The notes beneath the pieces are model-generated. The model saw only the letters and a list, made by a program, of their open reading frames with translations, was not told the DNA's origin and made no database searches. Shown here piece by piece: positions 32,442-41,032 of a stretch of DNA of 61,636 nt (positions within the stretch are counted from its first letter, which is position 1; the number at the start of each line of letters is the position of its first letter). Both the position numbers and the translations under genes were made by a program. The stretch is from Paraburkholderia silviterrae (GTDB lineage: Bacteria > Pseudomonadota > Gammaproteobacteria > Burkholderiales > Burkholderiaceae). The DNA lies in the NCBI RefSeq assembly GCF_004353915.1, contig NZ_SMRP01000018.1:1-61636 (forward strand), read 5' to 3'.

Positions 32442-33362
32442 TTAGCGCGCAAGGCCCTTCGCGACGCCGGACACGAGATGGCGCAGCCAGATAGCCGCCG
32501 CGCTGCGATGGGTGCGGTCGTGCCAGAGCTGGTAGTAAGTGAGCGCCTGGGGATCGCCGGGCAGGGGCTCCATGCGCAGCGGAAGCAATTTGCTGTAATG
32601 CGCGGCAAGCGCGCGCGTGGTCGTGAAGAGCAGATTCGAGCGCATCAGCACATATGGCGCCATGCCGAAGTAGGGCAAGGTTGTCGTCACGTTGCGCGAC
32701 AGACCGCTGCGCGCGAGCTCGACATCGATCGTGCCTAGCCCCGTGGCGTTGTGGGTCGTGACGGCAAGATGCTCCGCTTCCTGATAGATGACCCGGCTCA
32801 GCTTGCCGGGCTTGATCGGGTGCTGTGCGCGCAGCAGGCACACGAGATCGTCCTTGCACAGCGGCTGCAGATGCAGATGCTCGGGCGGCGTGCGCCAGTT
32901 GCCGATCACGAGGTCGAGCGTGCCGCTCTCGAGACCATGTTCGTAGCCGCCGTCCACCATCATCAGGTGCTGGAACTCGATACGTGCGCGCGGCGCCTCG
33001 GTACGGAACGCATCGACCACGGCGGGCAGGAAGAACGCATCCAGATAATCAGGAGAGCCAATGAGAAAGGTGCGCCGCGTGGTGGCCGGATCGAAAGCCC
33101 GGGTTGGATGGAGCACGGCGGCGATGCCCGCGAGCGCCTGCGCCGCCGGCTCGATCAGCGTGAGCGCGTGGCTCGTGGGCACCATGCGGCTGCCGCTGCG
33201 CACGAGCAGCGGATCGCCCGTCATGGCGCGCAGCTTGCGCAGCGCGACGCTGATGGTCGGCTGCGACTGGCCGAGCAGCACGGCTGTGCGCGAGACGCTG
33301 GCTTCGGTGATGAGCGTATGGAGAACCTTCAGCAAATAGGAGTCGATGACTTCTCTCGACAT
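32442..33362 (-). CDS. LysR-family regulator, NodD/NahR-like branch
   Basis: A 306-residue LysR protein. The N-terminus VIDSYLLKVLHTLITEASVSRTAVLLGQSQPTIS is the winged helix, and FLIGSPDYLDAFFLPAVVDAFR begins the effector domain. The end LTYYQLWHDRTHRSAAAIWLRHLV is typical of the NahR/PcaQ-like group. It is convergent with the rubredoxin reductase gene, with the terminator between them, and divergent from the FKBP gene. It is the nearest candidate regulator of the Rieske operon. Confidence 0.88.
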   Translation of the reverse strand: MSREVIDSYLLKVLHTLITEASVSRTAVLLGQSQPTISVALRKLRAMTGDPLLVRSGSRMVPTSHALTLIEPAAQALAGIAAVLHPTRAFDPATTRRTFLIGSPDYLDAFFLPAVVDAFRTEAPRARIEFQHLMMVDGGYEHGLESGTLDLVIGNWRTPPEHLHLQPLCKDDLVCLLRAQHPIKPGKLSRVIYQEAEHLAVTTHNATGLGTIDVELARSGLSRNVTTTLPYFGMAPYVLMRSNLLFTTTRALAAHYSKLLPLRMEPLPGDPQALTYYQLWHDRTHRSAAAIWLRHLVSGVAKGLAR

Positions 33363-33645
33363 GCGAACCGCCGTAATTTGACATCGTTCATTGCTGTATA
33401 CGGTGCGATATAACGGGGTGTCAATTCAGGGAAATTGCTGCCCATGCTCGGGCGGCCTTGCTGCACGGGGCTCATAACGGGGCGAACATCCGCACTATGT
33501 GCGCGCCAGAATGCCGGATTCGCCCAGAACACGCCTGACCACGACCGGCCCCGCTCGGGTGCCTGCCTTGCGATGCATGGCGTGCCGATCCGGGGCCACG
33601 CGAAGCACCCGATATAATTGGCGAGCCATCCAACGAGGACATAGT

Positions 33646-34044
33646 ATGAAATCACTGATTGCGTTACTCGCCACTGCCACCATTGCGTCGACTGCGTTCG
33701 CCGGCAATACCATCGAGAAGTTGCCATCGGGTGTCGTGGTCGAGCACATCAAGCAAGGCACCGGTCCGCAACCGACCGCTAACGACGTCGTGCGCGTCAA
33801 CTATCGCGGCACGCTCGCGAACGGCACCGAATTCGACAGCTCCGACAAGCATGGCGGCCCCGCCGCCTTCCCGCTTGGCCGGGTGATTCCGTGCTGGACG
33901 CAAGGCCTGCAGAAAATGAAGGTGGGCGGCAAGGCGAAGCTGACCTGCCCGGCGGCAACCGCGTATGGCGATCGCGCAGTCGGCCCGATCCCGCCGAACA
34001 GCGACCTCACGTTCGAAGTCGAGCTGATCGGCATCGGCCAGTAA
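33646..34044 (+). CDS. Periplasmic FKBP-type peptidyl-prolyl cis-trans isomerase
   Basis: A 132-residue protein made of a signal peptide (cut near STAFA) and one FKBP domain. VVRVNYRGTLANGTEFDSS, FPLGRVIPCWTQGLQKMKVGGKAKLTCP and FEVELIGIG are the FKBP core. It speeds proline isomerisation in exported proteins. TATAAT at 33613-33618 is a possible -10 box about 28 bp before the start. A single gene, not obviously connected with the catabolic modules around it. Confidence 0.9.
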   Translation: MKSLIALLATATIASTAFAGNTIEKLPSGVVVEHIKQGTGPQPTANDVVRVNYRGTLANGTEFDSSDKHGGPAAFPLGRVIPCWTQGLQKMKVGGKAKLTCPAATAYGDRAVGPIPPNSDLTFEVELIGIGQ

Positions 34045-34114
34045 TCAAATTCCGGATGGCGCCTGACCACAGTCACGCGCCACCTGGAAGACGTCGCGTT
34101 CGCGGGGGCGCCGC

Positions 34115-34561
34115 TTACTGCACGGGCATTCCGTTCAGGTGGTGGCGCAAGTCGCCCGCCATATCCAGCAGCGAGTAGTCGCGAAACGAAAAGCGCCACA
34201 CGCCGTCGACACGCTCGAACGCGTCGTGATAGCGCCCGGCAGCAATGGGCTGCAGAGGAAATCCTTCCGTCGCCTGCAAGACCGTGTAATACGAGCGTGC
34301 CGTTGCACGATGGGCCGGCTCGTCTATTTCGATAATCGGATTGGTGACGACATGCCGGGTGCGTGGCGTACCGCACGGATAGCGCTTCACGTGGCTATAC
34401 AACAGTTGCAGGAATTCCGGCGCGCTGAGTCCGTCATGGCTATCGCGCGTCTTCAAGCGTGCGTGTTTAAACAACGCTCCCACGCCCTCCCAGTCGCCGC
34501 TGTCCATACATTCCGCATATCGGTACAGCAGGTTGGCAATTTGCACCGCGCTATCACTCAC
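34115..34561 (-). CDS. SnoaL-like / nuclear transport factor 2 family protein
   Basis: A 148-residue NTF2-fold protein: IANLLYRYAECMDSGDWEGVGALFKHA at the start, TRHVVTNPIIEID in the middle and GRYHDAFERVDGVWRFSFRDYSLL near the end are typical of the SnoaL_4 group seen beside ring-hydroxylating oxygenases and dehydratases. GTG at 34561 is chosen because GGAGG lies eight bases ahead; the frame stays open further upstream, but that part does not resemble the family. It is the last of three minus-strand genes (AhpD-like, XRE regulator, this one). Confidence 0.75.
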   Translation of the reverse strand: MSDSAVQIANLLYRYAECMDSGDWEGVGALFKHARLKTRDSHDGLSAPEFLQLLYSHVKRYPCGTPRTRHVVTNPIIEIDEPAHRATARSYYTVLQATEGFPLQPIAAGRYHDAFERVDGVWRFSFRDYSLLDMAGDLRHHLNGMPVQ

Positions 34562-34646
34562 GTCCGCGTCCTCCAGCTTCAGGCAATAGCGTGAACATAA
34601 ACCGGGCGGTTGCGCCCTGACTTCCTCCGAGTGGACTAGGCGCTGC

Positions 34647-35504
34647 TTACGGCGCCGTTGCCTTGCTGGATTTCGAAGGTTCGGCGAGCAACTGCCGGTG
34701 GCGTGCTTCGGTTTCGTCATCGGCGGGGAACATGCATTCGAGGCGCAGTTCCTGTGCCACAACGTTCTGCGGCGCGCCTACGGTCGTCACCATCGAGAAG
34801 TATCGAAGCACGACGCCTTCGTTGACGAAGCCAATCGGAATGACGGGCATCGTGGACGCGGAGGAGAGCCCATGATGCGCTTTCCAGTCGCGCGGCACGT
34901 CTGGCCAGGCCAGCAGTTCGTCGAGCAGATGCCGCGTGCCGGCGTCGACCATATGACCGACCGATTCTCGATACACGCGTTGCAGCAGGCTGCGCGAGAC
35001 CGTGTCCCAGTCGGCCACGAACGGGCGCATCCCCTGCGGATCGAAGATCAGATGCAGCATGTTGCGCGGGCCTTTGCGCGCGGCCATGTCGATGAAACAG
35101 CCGAAGAAGCGCGGCGCCGCGTCGTTGGTCATCAAGACGTTCCAGTGGCGATCCATCACGATGGCCGGGAACGGCTCATGCTGGCGCACGACGCGCTCGA
35201 GCGCGCGGATCACGCTGTGCATCTCCTGGGCGTCCCATGGCGCTTCCGAATACATGGGCGCATAGCCGGCGGCGAGCAGCAGGGCATTGCGCTCGCGCAG
35301 CGGCACATCGAGCGTCTGTGCAAGCGTCAGCAGCGTGTCGCGTCCAGGCACGCTGCGCCCGCTTTCGATGAAACTGATCTGTCGCTGCGAGACACCGGCC
35401 TCGAGCGACAGATCGAGCTGACTCACGCCACGCACGTCGCGCCAATAGCGCAGCAAGTCGCCCAGTTCGCCAGGCGCTTTGGGATCGGGACGGGTGGCGT
35501 TCAT
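34647..35504 (-). CDS. XRE-family regulator with MmyB-like ligand domain
   Basis: A 285-residue regulator. Residues 10-70 form an XRE helix-turn-helix (LLRYWRDVRGVSQLDLSLEAGVSQ, ISFIESGRSVPGRDTLLTLAQTLDVP). The rest is the MmyB-like PAS-related domain (VMDRHWNVLMTNDAAPRFF). In Actinobacteria and Burkholderia such regulators control adjacent oxidoreductases. GGGGGA precedes the ATG at 35504. It starts 37 bp after the AhpD-like gene in the same direction and probably regulates it. Confidence 0.85.
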   Translation of the reverse strand: MNATRPDPKAPGELGDLLRYWRDVRGVSQLDLSLEAGVSQRQISFIESGRSVPGRDTLLTLAQTLDVPLRERNALLLAAGYAPMYSEAPWDAQEMHSVIRALERVVRQHEPFPAIVMDRHWNVLMTNDAAPRFFGCFIDMAARKGPRNMLHLIFDPQGMRPFVADWDTVSRSLLQRVYRESVGHMVDAGTRHLLDELLAWPDVPRDWKAHHGLSSASTMPVIPIGFVNEGVVLRYFSMVTTVGAPQNVVAQELRLECMFPADDETEARHRQLLAEPSKSSKATAP

Positions 35505-35541
35505 CGGATTCCCCCAACTTGGGTAGACGAATGGAGAGGAC

Positions 35542-36099
35542 TCAGGGCGCACTCGCATGCCAGGCGAACTCCTCGAACTGCGCTTCGAGTGCCGGCCGGG
35601 TCACGCTGCTGGTGAAGTTCGTGATGGTCGATGCGGCCACGACCGCGATGACCTCGAGTATCTGCTCGGCGTTGAACCCGGCTTCCAGAAAGCGTCTCTG
35701 GTCCGATTCGTCCAGGCGGCCGCGCTTTTCTATCAGCGTGCGGGCCGATGCCGACAGCGCGGCCAGTTCGGCGTCGTCGGGCAAGACGCCGTGCCGGATC
35801 GCATCGACATCGGCGCGACGCACGCCTGCCTGCAGCGCGAGCGCCGTGTGAAACGCGACCGGCCACTCGCTGGCGTTCGTCACCGCGTTGGTCAGCAACA
35901 GCGTCTGAATCTGCGGCTCGGTCAGGCTGCTCGCGTGGACGCGCTCGAACAGGCCGATGAAACCGTTGATCAGCACCGGCGAACCGGCCATCTTCGCCGC
36001 GATATTCGGGATCAGACCGAACGCCTGTTGCAGTTGCTGAAGCACGGGGCGCGATTGCGCGGGAGCGGACTCGATCGTGTAAGCAGGATAGGTGGACAT
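35542..36099 (-). CDS. Carboxymuconolactone decarboxylase (AhpD-like) family protein
   Basis: A 185-residue member of the CMD/AhpD fold. LQQAFGLIPNIAAKMAGSPVLINGFIGLFE and EPQIQTLLLTNAVTNASEWPVAFHT match the family core. In AhpD proteins the active site is a CxxC motif; here the equivalent stretch reads NASEWPVAFH without cysteines, so thiol-peroxidase partner activity is unlikely. AAGGAG lies five bases before the ATG at 36099. It is the first gene of the three-gene minus-strand group. Actual reaction unknown. Confidence 0.8.
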   Translation of the reverse strand: MSTYPAYTIESAPAQSRPVLQQLQQAFGLIPNIAAKMAGSPVLINGFIGLFERVHASSLTEPQIQTLLLTNAVTNASEWPVAFHTALALQAGVRRADVDAIRHGVLPDDAELAALSASARTLIEKRGRLDESDQRRFLEAGFNAEQILEVIAVVAASTITNFTSSVTRPALEAQFEEFAWHASAP

Positions 36100-36486
36100 G
36101 GTAACTCCTTGGTGGTGAGCGCTGCCGGAATGCAAGCGCGACAGCCGAAGAGTAGAGGCACGCGTTGCGTGCGCCAATTACATCGCGTGTAATCATCGCG
36201 CGTCTCGTACCAGAGCCGCTTGAACGGCAAGCCTTCGAGAATCTTGCGGCTATTTGCAAATAAATGCTTTGGATACCGAAATAAAAACTGGACGAGAAGC
36301 CATACGGCAAGTTGACAGCCATTCGTCAGCTTCAAGTGCGGGAATACGGGTTTCTACTGACTTTTCGGACATGCTTGCTCCGGCGGCGTGCCGCAGCGCA
36401 AGCAAGCCACACGACAATGAAAGTTTTTTGGCACATATTGTGTGAATGACAGAAATATTCTAATCTCGTTTCCCATGGAGACCATC
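36100..36486. other. 387-bp divergent intergenic region upstream of the RpiR regulator
   Basis: Lies between the AhpD-like gene (minus) and the RpiR gene (plus). TGCTTGC at 36372-36378 and GCAAGCA at 36398-36404 form an inverted repeat with GC-rich inner bases. The last 60 bases are AT-rich and contain T runs typical of RpiR-type operator regions (GAAA/TTTC-like), but no clean palindrome is seen. No gene. Confidence 0.4.
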
Positions 36487-37362
36487 ATGAAACAGACCGT
36501 CAAGCAGCGATTGCAGGAGAGCCTCGCGTCCTCGACGGCCTCTTCGCGAACCATCGCGGCGTACATGCTCGCGAACCTGCAGAATCTGCCGTTCGAGACT
36601 TCGGCGGTGATCGCGGAGAAGCTCGAGTTGAGCGAGTCCACGATTGGCCGTTTTTGCCGCTCCATCGGCTATGCGCATTTCAAGGCGCTCAAGAACGACT
36701 TGCAGGACGATCTCGGCGACGGCCCGTGGCTCATGGGCGACCGCCTCAAAGACTTCCTCGGCCGAGCGCCCGACGACGGCCAGGGGCCGTCACGCGGCCT
36801 GCAAAAGGAGATCGCCGCGCTCGTGCAGGTGCATGAGCATGCGCTGCGGCCCGCGTGGCGGCGCCTCGCCGAGCGCCTCGCAAAGGCGCCGCGCGTTTAT
36901 GCGGCGGGCTTTCAGACCGAGCGCGGCATCGCGATGACGTTCGTGCACCTGCTGCAATATCTGCGCGATGGCGTCCATCTGGTCGACGGCAGCGCCGGCA
37001 ATTTCAGCGACGTTCTGCTGAGCCCGCCCAAAGACACCGCGCTGATCGTCTTCGAGGCGCGCCGCTATTCGCGGCACGCGCGCATGCTCTGCGAGCGCGC
37101 GAAGGAGGCGGGCATCGCGGTGAGCCTCGTCACCGACAACTTCTGCGACTGGGCCGACCAGCACGCCGACGAAGTGTTTCGCGTGCAGACCGAGGTCGAC
37201 CTGTTCTGGGAGTCGACGGCCTCGATGCTCTCGCTGGTTCATCTGCTGATCAACGACGTGTTCAAGCAGCTGGGCGCCGATGTCGAGCGCAGGCTCCAGG
37301 CCATCGGCGCGCTGCATAACGAATTCGTTGGATATACGTCTTCCACGCCACTTTCCAGCTAG
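36487..37362 (+). CDS. MurR/RpiR-family transcriptional regulator
   Basis: A 291-residue regulator. Residues 1-75 are the RpiR helix-turn-helix (SRTIAAYMLANLQNLPFETSAVIAEKLELSESTIGRFCRSIGY), and from about 120 a SIS sugar-isomerase-like domain follows (RVYAAGFQTERGIAM, DTALIVFEARRYSRHARMLCERAKEAGIAVSLVTDN). Such proteins sense phosphosugars or related metabolites; a branch in proteobacteria regulates amino-acid catabolism. The start at 36487 is chosen because TGGAG lies just ahead; two upstream in-frame starts are less supported. It is 23 bp from the amino-acid binding protein gene and is the evident local regulator. Confidence 0.87.
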   Translation: MKQTVKQRLQESLASSTASSRTIAAYMLANLQNLPFETSAVIAEKLELSESTIGRFCRSIGYAHFKALKNDLQDDLGDGPWLMGDRLKDFLGRAPDDGQGPSRGLQKEIAALVQVHEHALRPAWRRLAERLAKAPRVYAAGFQTERGIAMTFVHLLQYLRDGVHLVDGSAGNFSDVLLSPPKDTALIVFEARRYSRHARMLCERAKEAGIAVSLVTDNFCDWADQHADEVFRVQTEVDLFWESTASMLSLVHLLINDVFKQLGADVERRLQAIGALHNEFVGYTSSTPLSS

Positions 37363-37385
37363 CCACAACCACAAGGAGACATCGC

Positions 37386-38144
37386 ATGAAACGCTTCATT
37401 CGCTCTACGTTGGCAGTCCTTACATTCTTCGGAGCCTGTGCGGGAGCCCATGCCGACCCGGTCCGGATTGCGGTGGAAGGGGCTTACCCTCCGTTCAACT
37501 ACGTCGACTCCAGCAATCAGTTGCATGGTTTCGACGTGGACATCGCGAACGCGCTGTGCAGCAAGATGAAGTCCGACTGCAAGCTCGTGGCGCAGGACTG
37601 GGACGGGATGATCCCGGGCCTGATGGCGAAGAAGTACGACGCAATCGTGTCTTCGATGGTGGTGACGAAGGAGCGCGAGGAGAAAATTTCGTTCACGAAC
37701 CGCTACTACCGCACGCGCCTCGCCATCAGCGTCCCGCAAAACTCGAAGCTTGCCAACACGAATCCGCAGTCGTTCAAGGGGCTGGTCGTGGGCGCGCAGT
37801 CCTCCACGACGCAGGGTAACTATGCACAGGACGTGCTTGCAGCGGCGGGTGCAACGGTGAAGCTGTATCCGGCCCAGGACGACGCCAATCTCGATCTCGC
37901 GGCGGGACGCCTCGACGCGGTGGTCAACGACAAGTTCCCGAACCTCGACTGGCTCGCCAAGGACGGCAAGGGTTGCTGCAAGCTGCTCGGTGAGGTGACC
38001 GGCAAGGACGACGACGTGGCCATCGCGGTACGCAAGAACGACAACGGCTTGCGCGAGCGCCTGAACAAGGCGATCGCCGAAATCATTGCCGACGGCACGT
38101 ACCAGCGCATCACGAGCCAATACTTCAAGTCGAGCATCTACTGA
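37386..38144 (+). CDS. Polar amino-acid ABC transporter, periplasmic substrate-binding protein
   Basis: A 252-residue SBP_bac_3 family protein. It has a signal peptide ending AGAHA, then DPVRIAVEGAYPPFNYVDSSNQLHGFDVDIANALCSKM and KKYDAIVSSMVVTKEREEKISFTNRYY. It binds a polar amino acid (the ornithine/lysine/arginine/histidine or opine group is likeliest) and hands it to the permeases encoded next. AAGGAG precedes the ATG. It resembles the orphan binding protein at 50028-50816. Confidence 0.9.
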   Translation: MKRFIRSTLAVLTFFGACAGAHADPVRIAVEGAYPPFNYVDSSNQLHGFDVDIANALCSKMKSDCKLVAQDWDGMIPGLMAKKYDAIVSSMVVTKEREEKISFTNRYYRTRLAISVPQNSKLANTNPQSFKGLVVGAQSSTTQGNYAQDVLAAAGATVKLYPAQDDANLDLAAGRLDAVVNDKFPNLDWLAKDGKGCCKLLGEVTGKDDDVAIAVRKNDNGLRERLNKAIAEIIADGTYQRITSQYFKSSIY

Positions 38145-38206
38145 AATCCAGTTGACCCAGCCGCGAGTGGCGCCTGCCATTCGCGCACTGGAAAGGAGTG
38201 CCAAAG

Positions 38207-38926
38207 ATGTTTGAATCGATTGCGCTGCTTGGGTTTGGACATGGCAGCTGGGGGCTGGCGCTCTTGCAGGGCGCGTTCGTGACCATTGCGCTCGCGCTGT
38301 GCTGTCTGCCTTTCGGGCTTGCGCTCGGTTTGCTCGTGGCGGTGGGCAGCCGCTCGCGCAGCACGCTCGCGCGCGGCACGGCCTACGGGTTTTCGACGGT
38401 ATTTCGCGGCCTGCCTGAGTTGCTGACGCTGTTCCTCGTCTACTACGGTTTCGAGATCACCATCGAGCAAATCTTTGCCGCGGCGCACATCGACGCCGAC
38501 GTGTCGATCAATCCGTTTTTTGCGGCCTTCGTCGCGCTCAGCGTCGTGCTGGCGGCGTTTTCGAGCGAGGTATGGCTCGGTGCGTTCAAGTCGATCCACA
38601 AAGGACAATACGAAGCGGCTCATGCGCTGGGTCTTTCGAAGTCGAAGACCTTCTTTTCGATCGTGCTGCCGCAATTGCTGCGCATCGCCTTGCCCGGTCT
38701 CTCGAACAACTGGCTCACGCTGCTCAAGGACACGGCGCTCGTCTCGACGATCTCGCTCGTCGACGTCATGCGCCAGACCAACCTCGCGGTCAGCGAGACC
38801 AAGGAGCCGATCCTGTTCTACGGGGCAGCCTGCGCGATCTATCTGTTCTTCTCCGCGCTGTCGGGAAGGCTGTTTGCGTTCGCTGAACACCACTTTGGCC
38901 GCGGCCACCATCGAGCACGCGTATGA
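38207..38926 (+). CDS. Polar amino-acid ABC transporter permease (HisQ/GltJ type)
   Basis: A 239-residue membrane protein with about five helices. FSTVFRGLPELLTLFLVYYGFE is the family pattern and EVWLGAFKSIHKGQYEAAHALGLSKSKTFFSIVLPQ is the EAA loop that docks the ATPase. The start at 38207 has AAGGAG eight bases ahead; a GTG nine bases earlier would lie too close to that site. The stop overlaps the second permease gene by four bases. Confidence 0.9.
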   Translation: MFESIALLGFGHGSWGLALLQGAFVTIALALCCLPFGLALGLLVAVGSRSRSTLARGTAYGFSTVFRGLPELLTLFLVYYGFEITIEQIFAAAHIDADVSINPFFAAFVALSVVLAAFSSEVWLGAFKSIHKGQYEAAHALGLSKSKTFFSIVLPQLLRIALPGLSNNWLTLLKDTALVSTISLVDVMRQTNLAVSETKEPILFYGAACAIYLFFSALSGRLFAFAEHHFGRGHHRARV

Positions 38927-39639
38927 GCCTCATTCCGTTTCTGCAGAATCTGATCGACTCCGATCTGCTGGACCGCTACGGTTCGCAGATGCTCTCGGGC
39001 GTTTGGGTGACTGCCAGGCTGGTCGCCATCTCGTTCTCGCTCGGCGCGGTGCTCGGGCTGCTGCTCGCGTTTGCGCGCACTTCGCGCTTGCGTGTGCTGC
39101 GCAACGCGAGCGCGGCGTTCATCTATGTCTTTCGCGGCTCGCCGTTGCTTGCGCAGCTTTTCCTGCTCTATTACGGGTTTGGGTCGCTGCGCGACTTCTG
39201 GGAGCCGCTGGGACTGTGGTGGCTCTTTCGCGATTCGTGGTATTGCGCCTTGCTCGCTTTCACGCTGAACACGGCCGCCTATCAGGCCGAAATCTTTCGC
39301 GGCAGCTTCGCGGCGGTATCGGCGGGTCAGCACGAAGCGGCGAAGGCACTGGGCTTGAGCCAGCGCACGTGCTTCTGGCGCGTGGTCTGGCCGCAATCGC
39401 TGCTGATCGCGCTCGGGCCGCTCGGCAATGAGCTGATTCTGCTCGTGAAGGCGAGCGCGATCGCGTCGCTCGTGACGGTCTACGACCTGATGGCGGTGGC
39501 GAAGCTGGGCTTTTCGCGCACCTTCAGTTTCCAGTTTTATCTGTGGGCAGCGGTGCTGTATCTCGTGCTCGTCGAAGTCCTGCGCCGCGTGCTCAAGCGC
39601 ATCGACCGGCGGCTCGGCAGGCATCTGAATCCGCTGTAG
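38923..39639 (+). CDS. Polar amino-acid ABC transporter permease (HisM/GltK type)
   Basis: A 238-residue membrane protein, the partner of the permease before it. FIYVFRGSPLLAQLFLLYYGFG and AAYQAEIFRGSFAAVSAGQHEAAKALGLSQRTCFWRVVWPQ (EAA loop) identify the family. ATGA overlap with the preceding gene couples their translation. The two permeases form the heterodimeric channel of a HisQMP-type importer. Confidence 0.9.
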   Translation: MSLIPFLQNLIDSDLLDRYGSQMLSGVWVTARLVAISFSLGAVLGLLLAFARTSRLRVLRNASAAFIYVFRGSPLLAQLFLLYYGFGSLRDFWEPLGLWWLFRDSWYCALLAFTLNTAAYQAEIFRGSFAAVSAGQHEAAKALGLSQRTCFWRVVWPQSLLIALGPLGNELILLVKASAIASLVTVYDLMAVAKLGFSRTFSFQFYLWAAVLYLVLVEVLRRVLKRIDRRLGRHLNPL

Positions 39640-39691
39640 AACCTGCTGTAGAACCCACTGTAAGCCGCATCGCCGGCAGGAGGAACCGCTT

Positions 39692-40933
39692 TTGGAATTC
39701 GACACTCTTGTGCTGGGCGCAGGCATCGTCGGCGTGTCCGCCGCGCTGCAGCTCCAGGCGCGCGACCTGGGCGTCTGCATCGTCGACCGCGACGAGCCGG
39801 GCAGCGGAACGAGCTTCGGCAACGCGGGCCTGATCGAGCGCTCCAGCGTCATCCCGTATGCCTTCCCGCGCGGGTTTGGCCGTCTGCTGCGTTACGCCAT
39901 GAACGGCGAGCCGGACGTGCGCTATGAGCCGGCGTTTTTGCCGCGCATTGCCGGGTGGCTGTTTCGCTACTGGCGCAACTCGAACGCGCAGAACCTGCGC
40001 AAGGCCACGGCGGCGATGCTGCCGCTCGTGGAGCGCTGCGTCGAGGAGCACGATGCGCTGGTGGCGCGCGCGCAGCTCGAAGCGCTGGTTTCCTCGCGTG
40101 GCTGGATCGAGCTCTATCGCGACCGGGACGCACTGGCCGCGGGGCAACGCGAGGCGCGCGCGCTCGATGGCTATGGCCTCGATTTCGACCTGCTCGATGC
40201 CAAGGCGCTACGCGCGCTGGAACCGGGATTGAAGGACACCGTTGCGGGCGGCGTGCACTGGAACGATCCGAAGACCGTGCGCGACCCCGGCGCGCTGGTG
40301 AGGGGCTATGCGGCGCTGTTCGAGCGCGGCGGCGGGCGCATCGTGCGTGGGGATGCGCGCACGCTCACGCGCGACGGCAGCACATGGTTCGTGCAAACGC
40401 GCGAGGGCACCGTGCGCGCGAAGGACGTGGTGCTCGCGCTCGGCGCCGACTCGGCCGAAGTCTACGAGCCGCTTGGCTATCGGGTGCCGCTCGCCGTCAA
40501 GCGCGGCTATCACCTGCATTACCGCGCGCCGGAAGGCGTGATGCCGCAGCGACCGCTCTGCGACGTGGCGGGCGGCTACGTGCTGGCGCCGATGAACGCG
40601 GGCATACGCCTGACGACCGGCATCGAATTCGCGGCGTCGGCTGCGCCCGCGAACCGCGTGCAATTGCGGCGCGCGGAGGCCATTGCGCGAACGCTCTTCA
40701 ATCTCGGCGAGCCGGTCGAAGCCGAGCCGTGGCTGGGCCGCCGGCCTTGCTTGCCGGACATGTGTCCGGTGATTGGGCCGGCGCCGCATCATCCCGGGCT
40801 GTGGTTCGACTTCGGCCACGCGCATCACGGCTTGACGCTTGGCCCGGTGACCGGACGCCTGATCGCCGATCTCGTGACCGGCGCGAAGCCCTTTACCGAT
40901 CCCGCGCCCTACAGCGTGGCACGCTTTAGTTAA
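39692..40933 (+). CDS. FAD-dependent amino-acid oxidoreductase (DadA-like, DAO family)
   Basis: A 413-residue flavoprotein. The FAD motif LVLGAGIVGVSAALQLQARDLGVCIVDRDEPG is at the N-terminus, and GLWFDFGHAHHGLTLGPVTGRLIADLV closes the fold. It resembles the small subunit of D-amino acid dehydrogenase and related opine, proline or glycine oxidases. It probably deaminates the amino acid brought in by the surrounding ABC transporter. The start codon is TTG at 39692, with AGGAGG (39679-39684) seven bases ahead. Exact substrate unknown. Confidence 0.87.
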   Translation: MEFDTLVLGAGIVGVSAALQLQARDLGVCIVDRDEPGSGTSFGNAGLIERSSVIPYAFPRGFGRLLRYAMNGEPDVRYEPAFLPRIAGWLFRYWRNSNAQNLRKATAAMLPLVERCVEEHDALVARAQLEALVSSRGWIELYRDRDALAAGQREARALDGYGLDFDLLDAKALRALEPGLKDTVAGGVHWNDPKTVRDPGALVRGYAALFERGGGRIVRGDARTLTRDGSTWFVQTREGTVRAKDVVLALGADSAEVYEPLGYRVPLAVKRGYHLHYRAPEGVMPQRPLCDVAGGYVLAPMNAGIRLTTGIEFAASAAPANRVQLRRAEAIARTLFNLGEPVEAEPWLGRRPCLPDMCPVIGPAPHHPGLWFDFGHAHHGLTLGPVTGRLIADLVTGAKPFTDPAPYSVARFS

Positions 40934-41032
40934 ACCACGGCTAATCCGCGGATAAACCGCGGCCAAACCGCGAAACGACGCGCGGCGCACGGCGCCGCTC
41001 GATCGACGACTGAATCCGAAGAGGGCACTTTC

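Noticed and set aside
31429..32859. A 476-codon minus-strand frame across rubredoxin reductase and the terminator
   Set aside because: It crosses an intrinsic terminator and two genes in other frames, and it has no family resemblance.
38138..38911. A minus-strand frame across the first permease gene
   Set aside because: Arg/Glu-rich antisense shadow; the plus-strand permease has a clear EAA loop.
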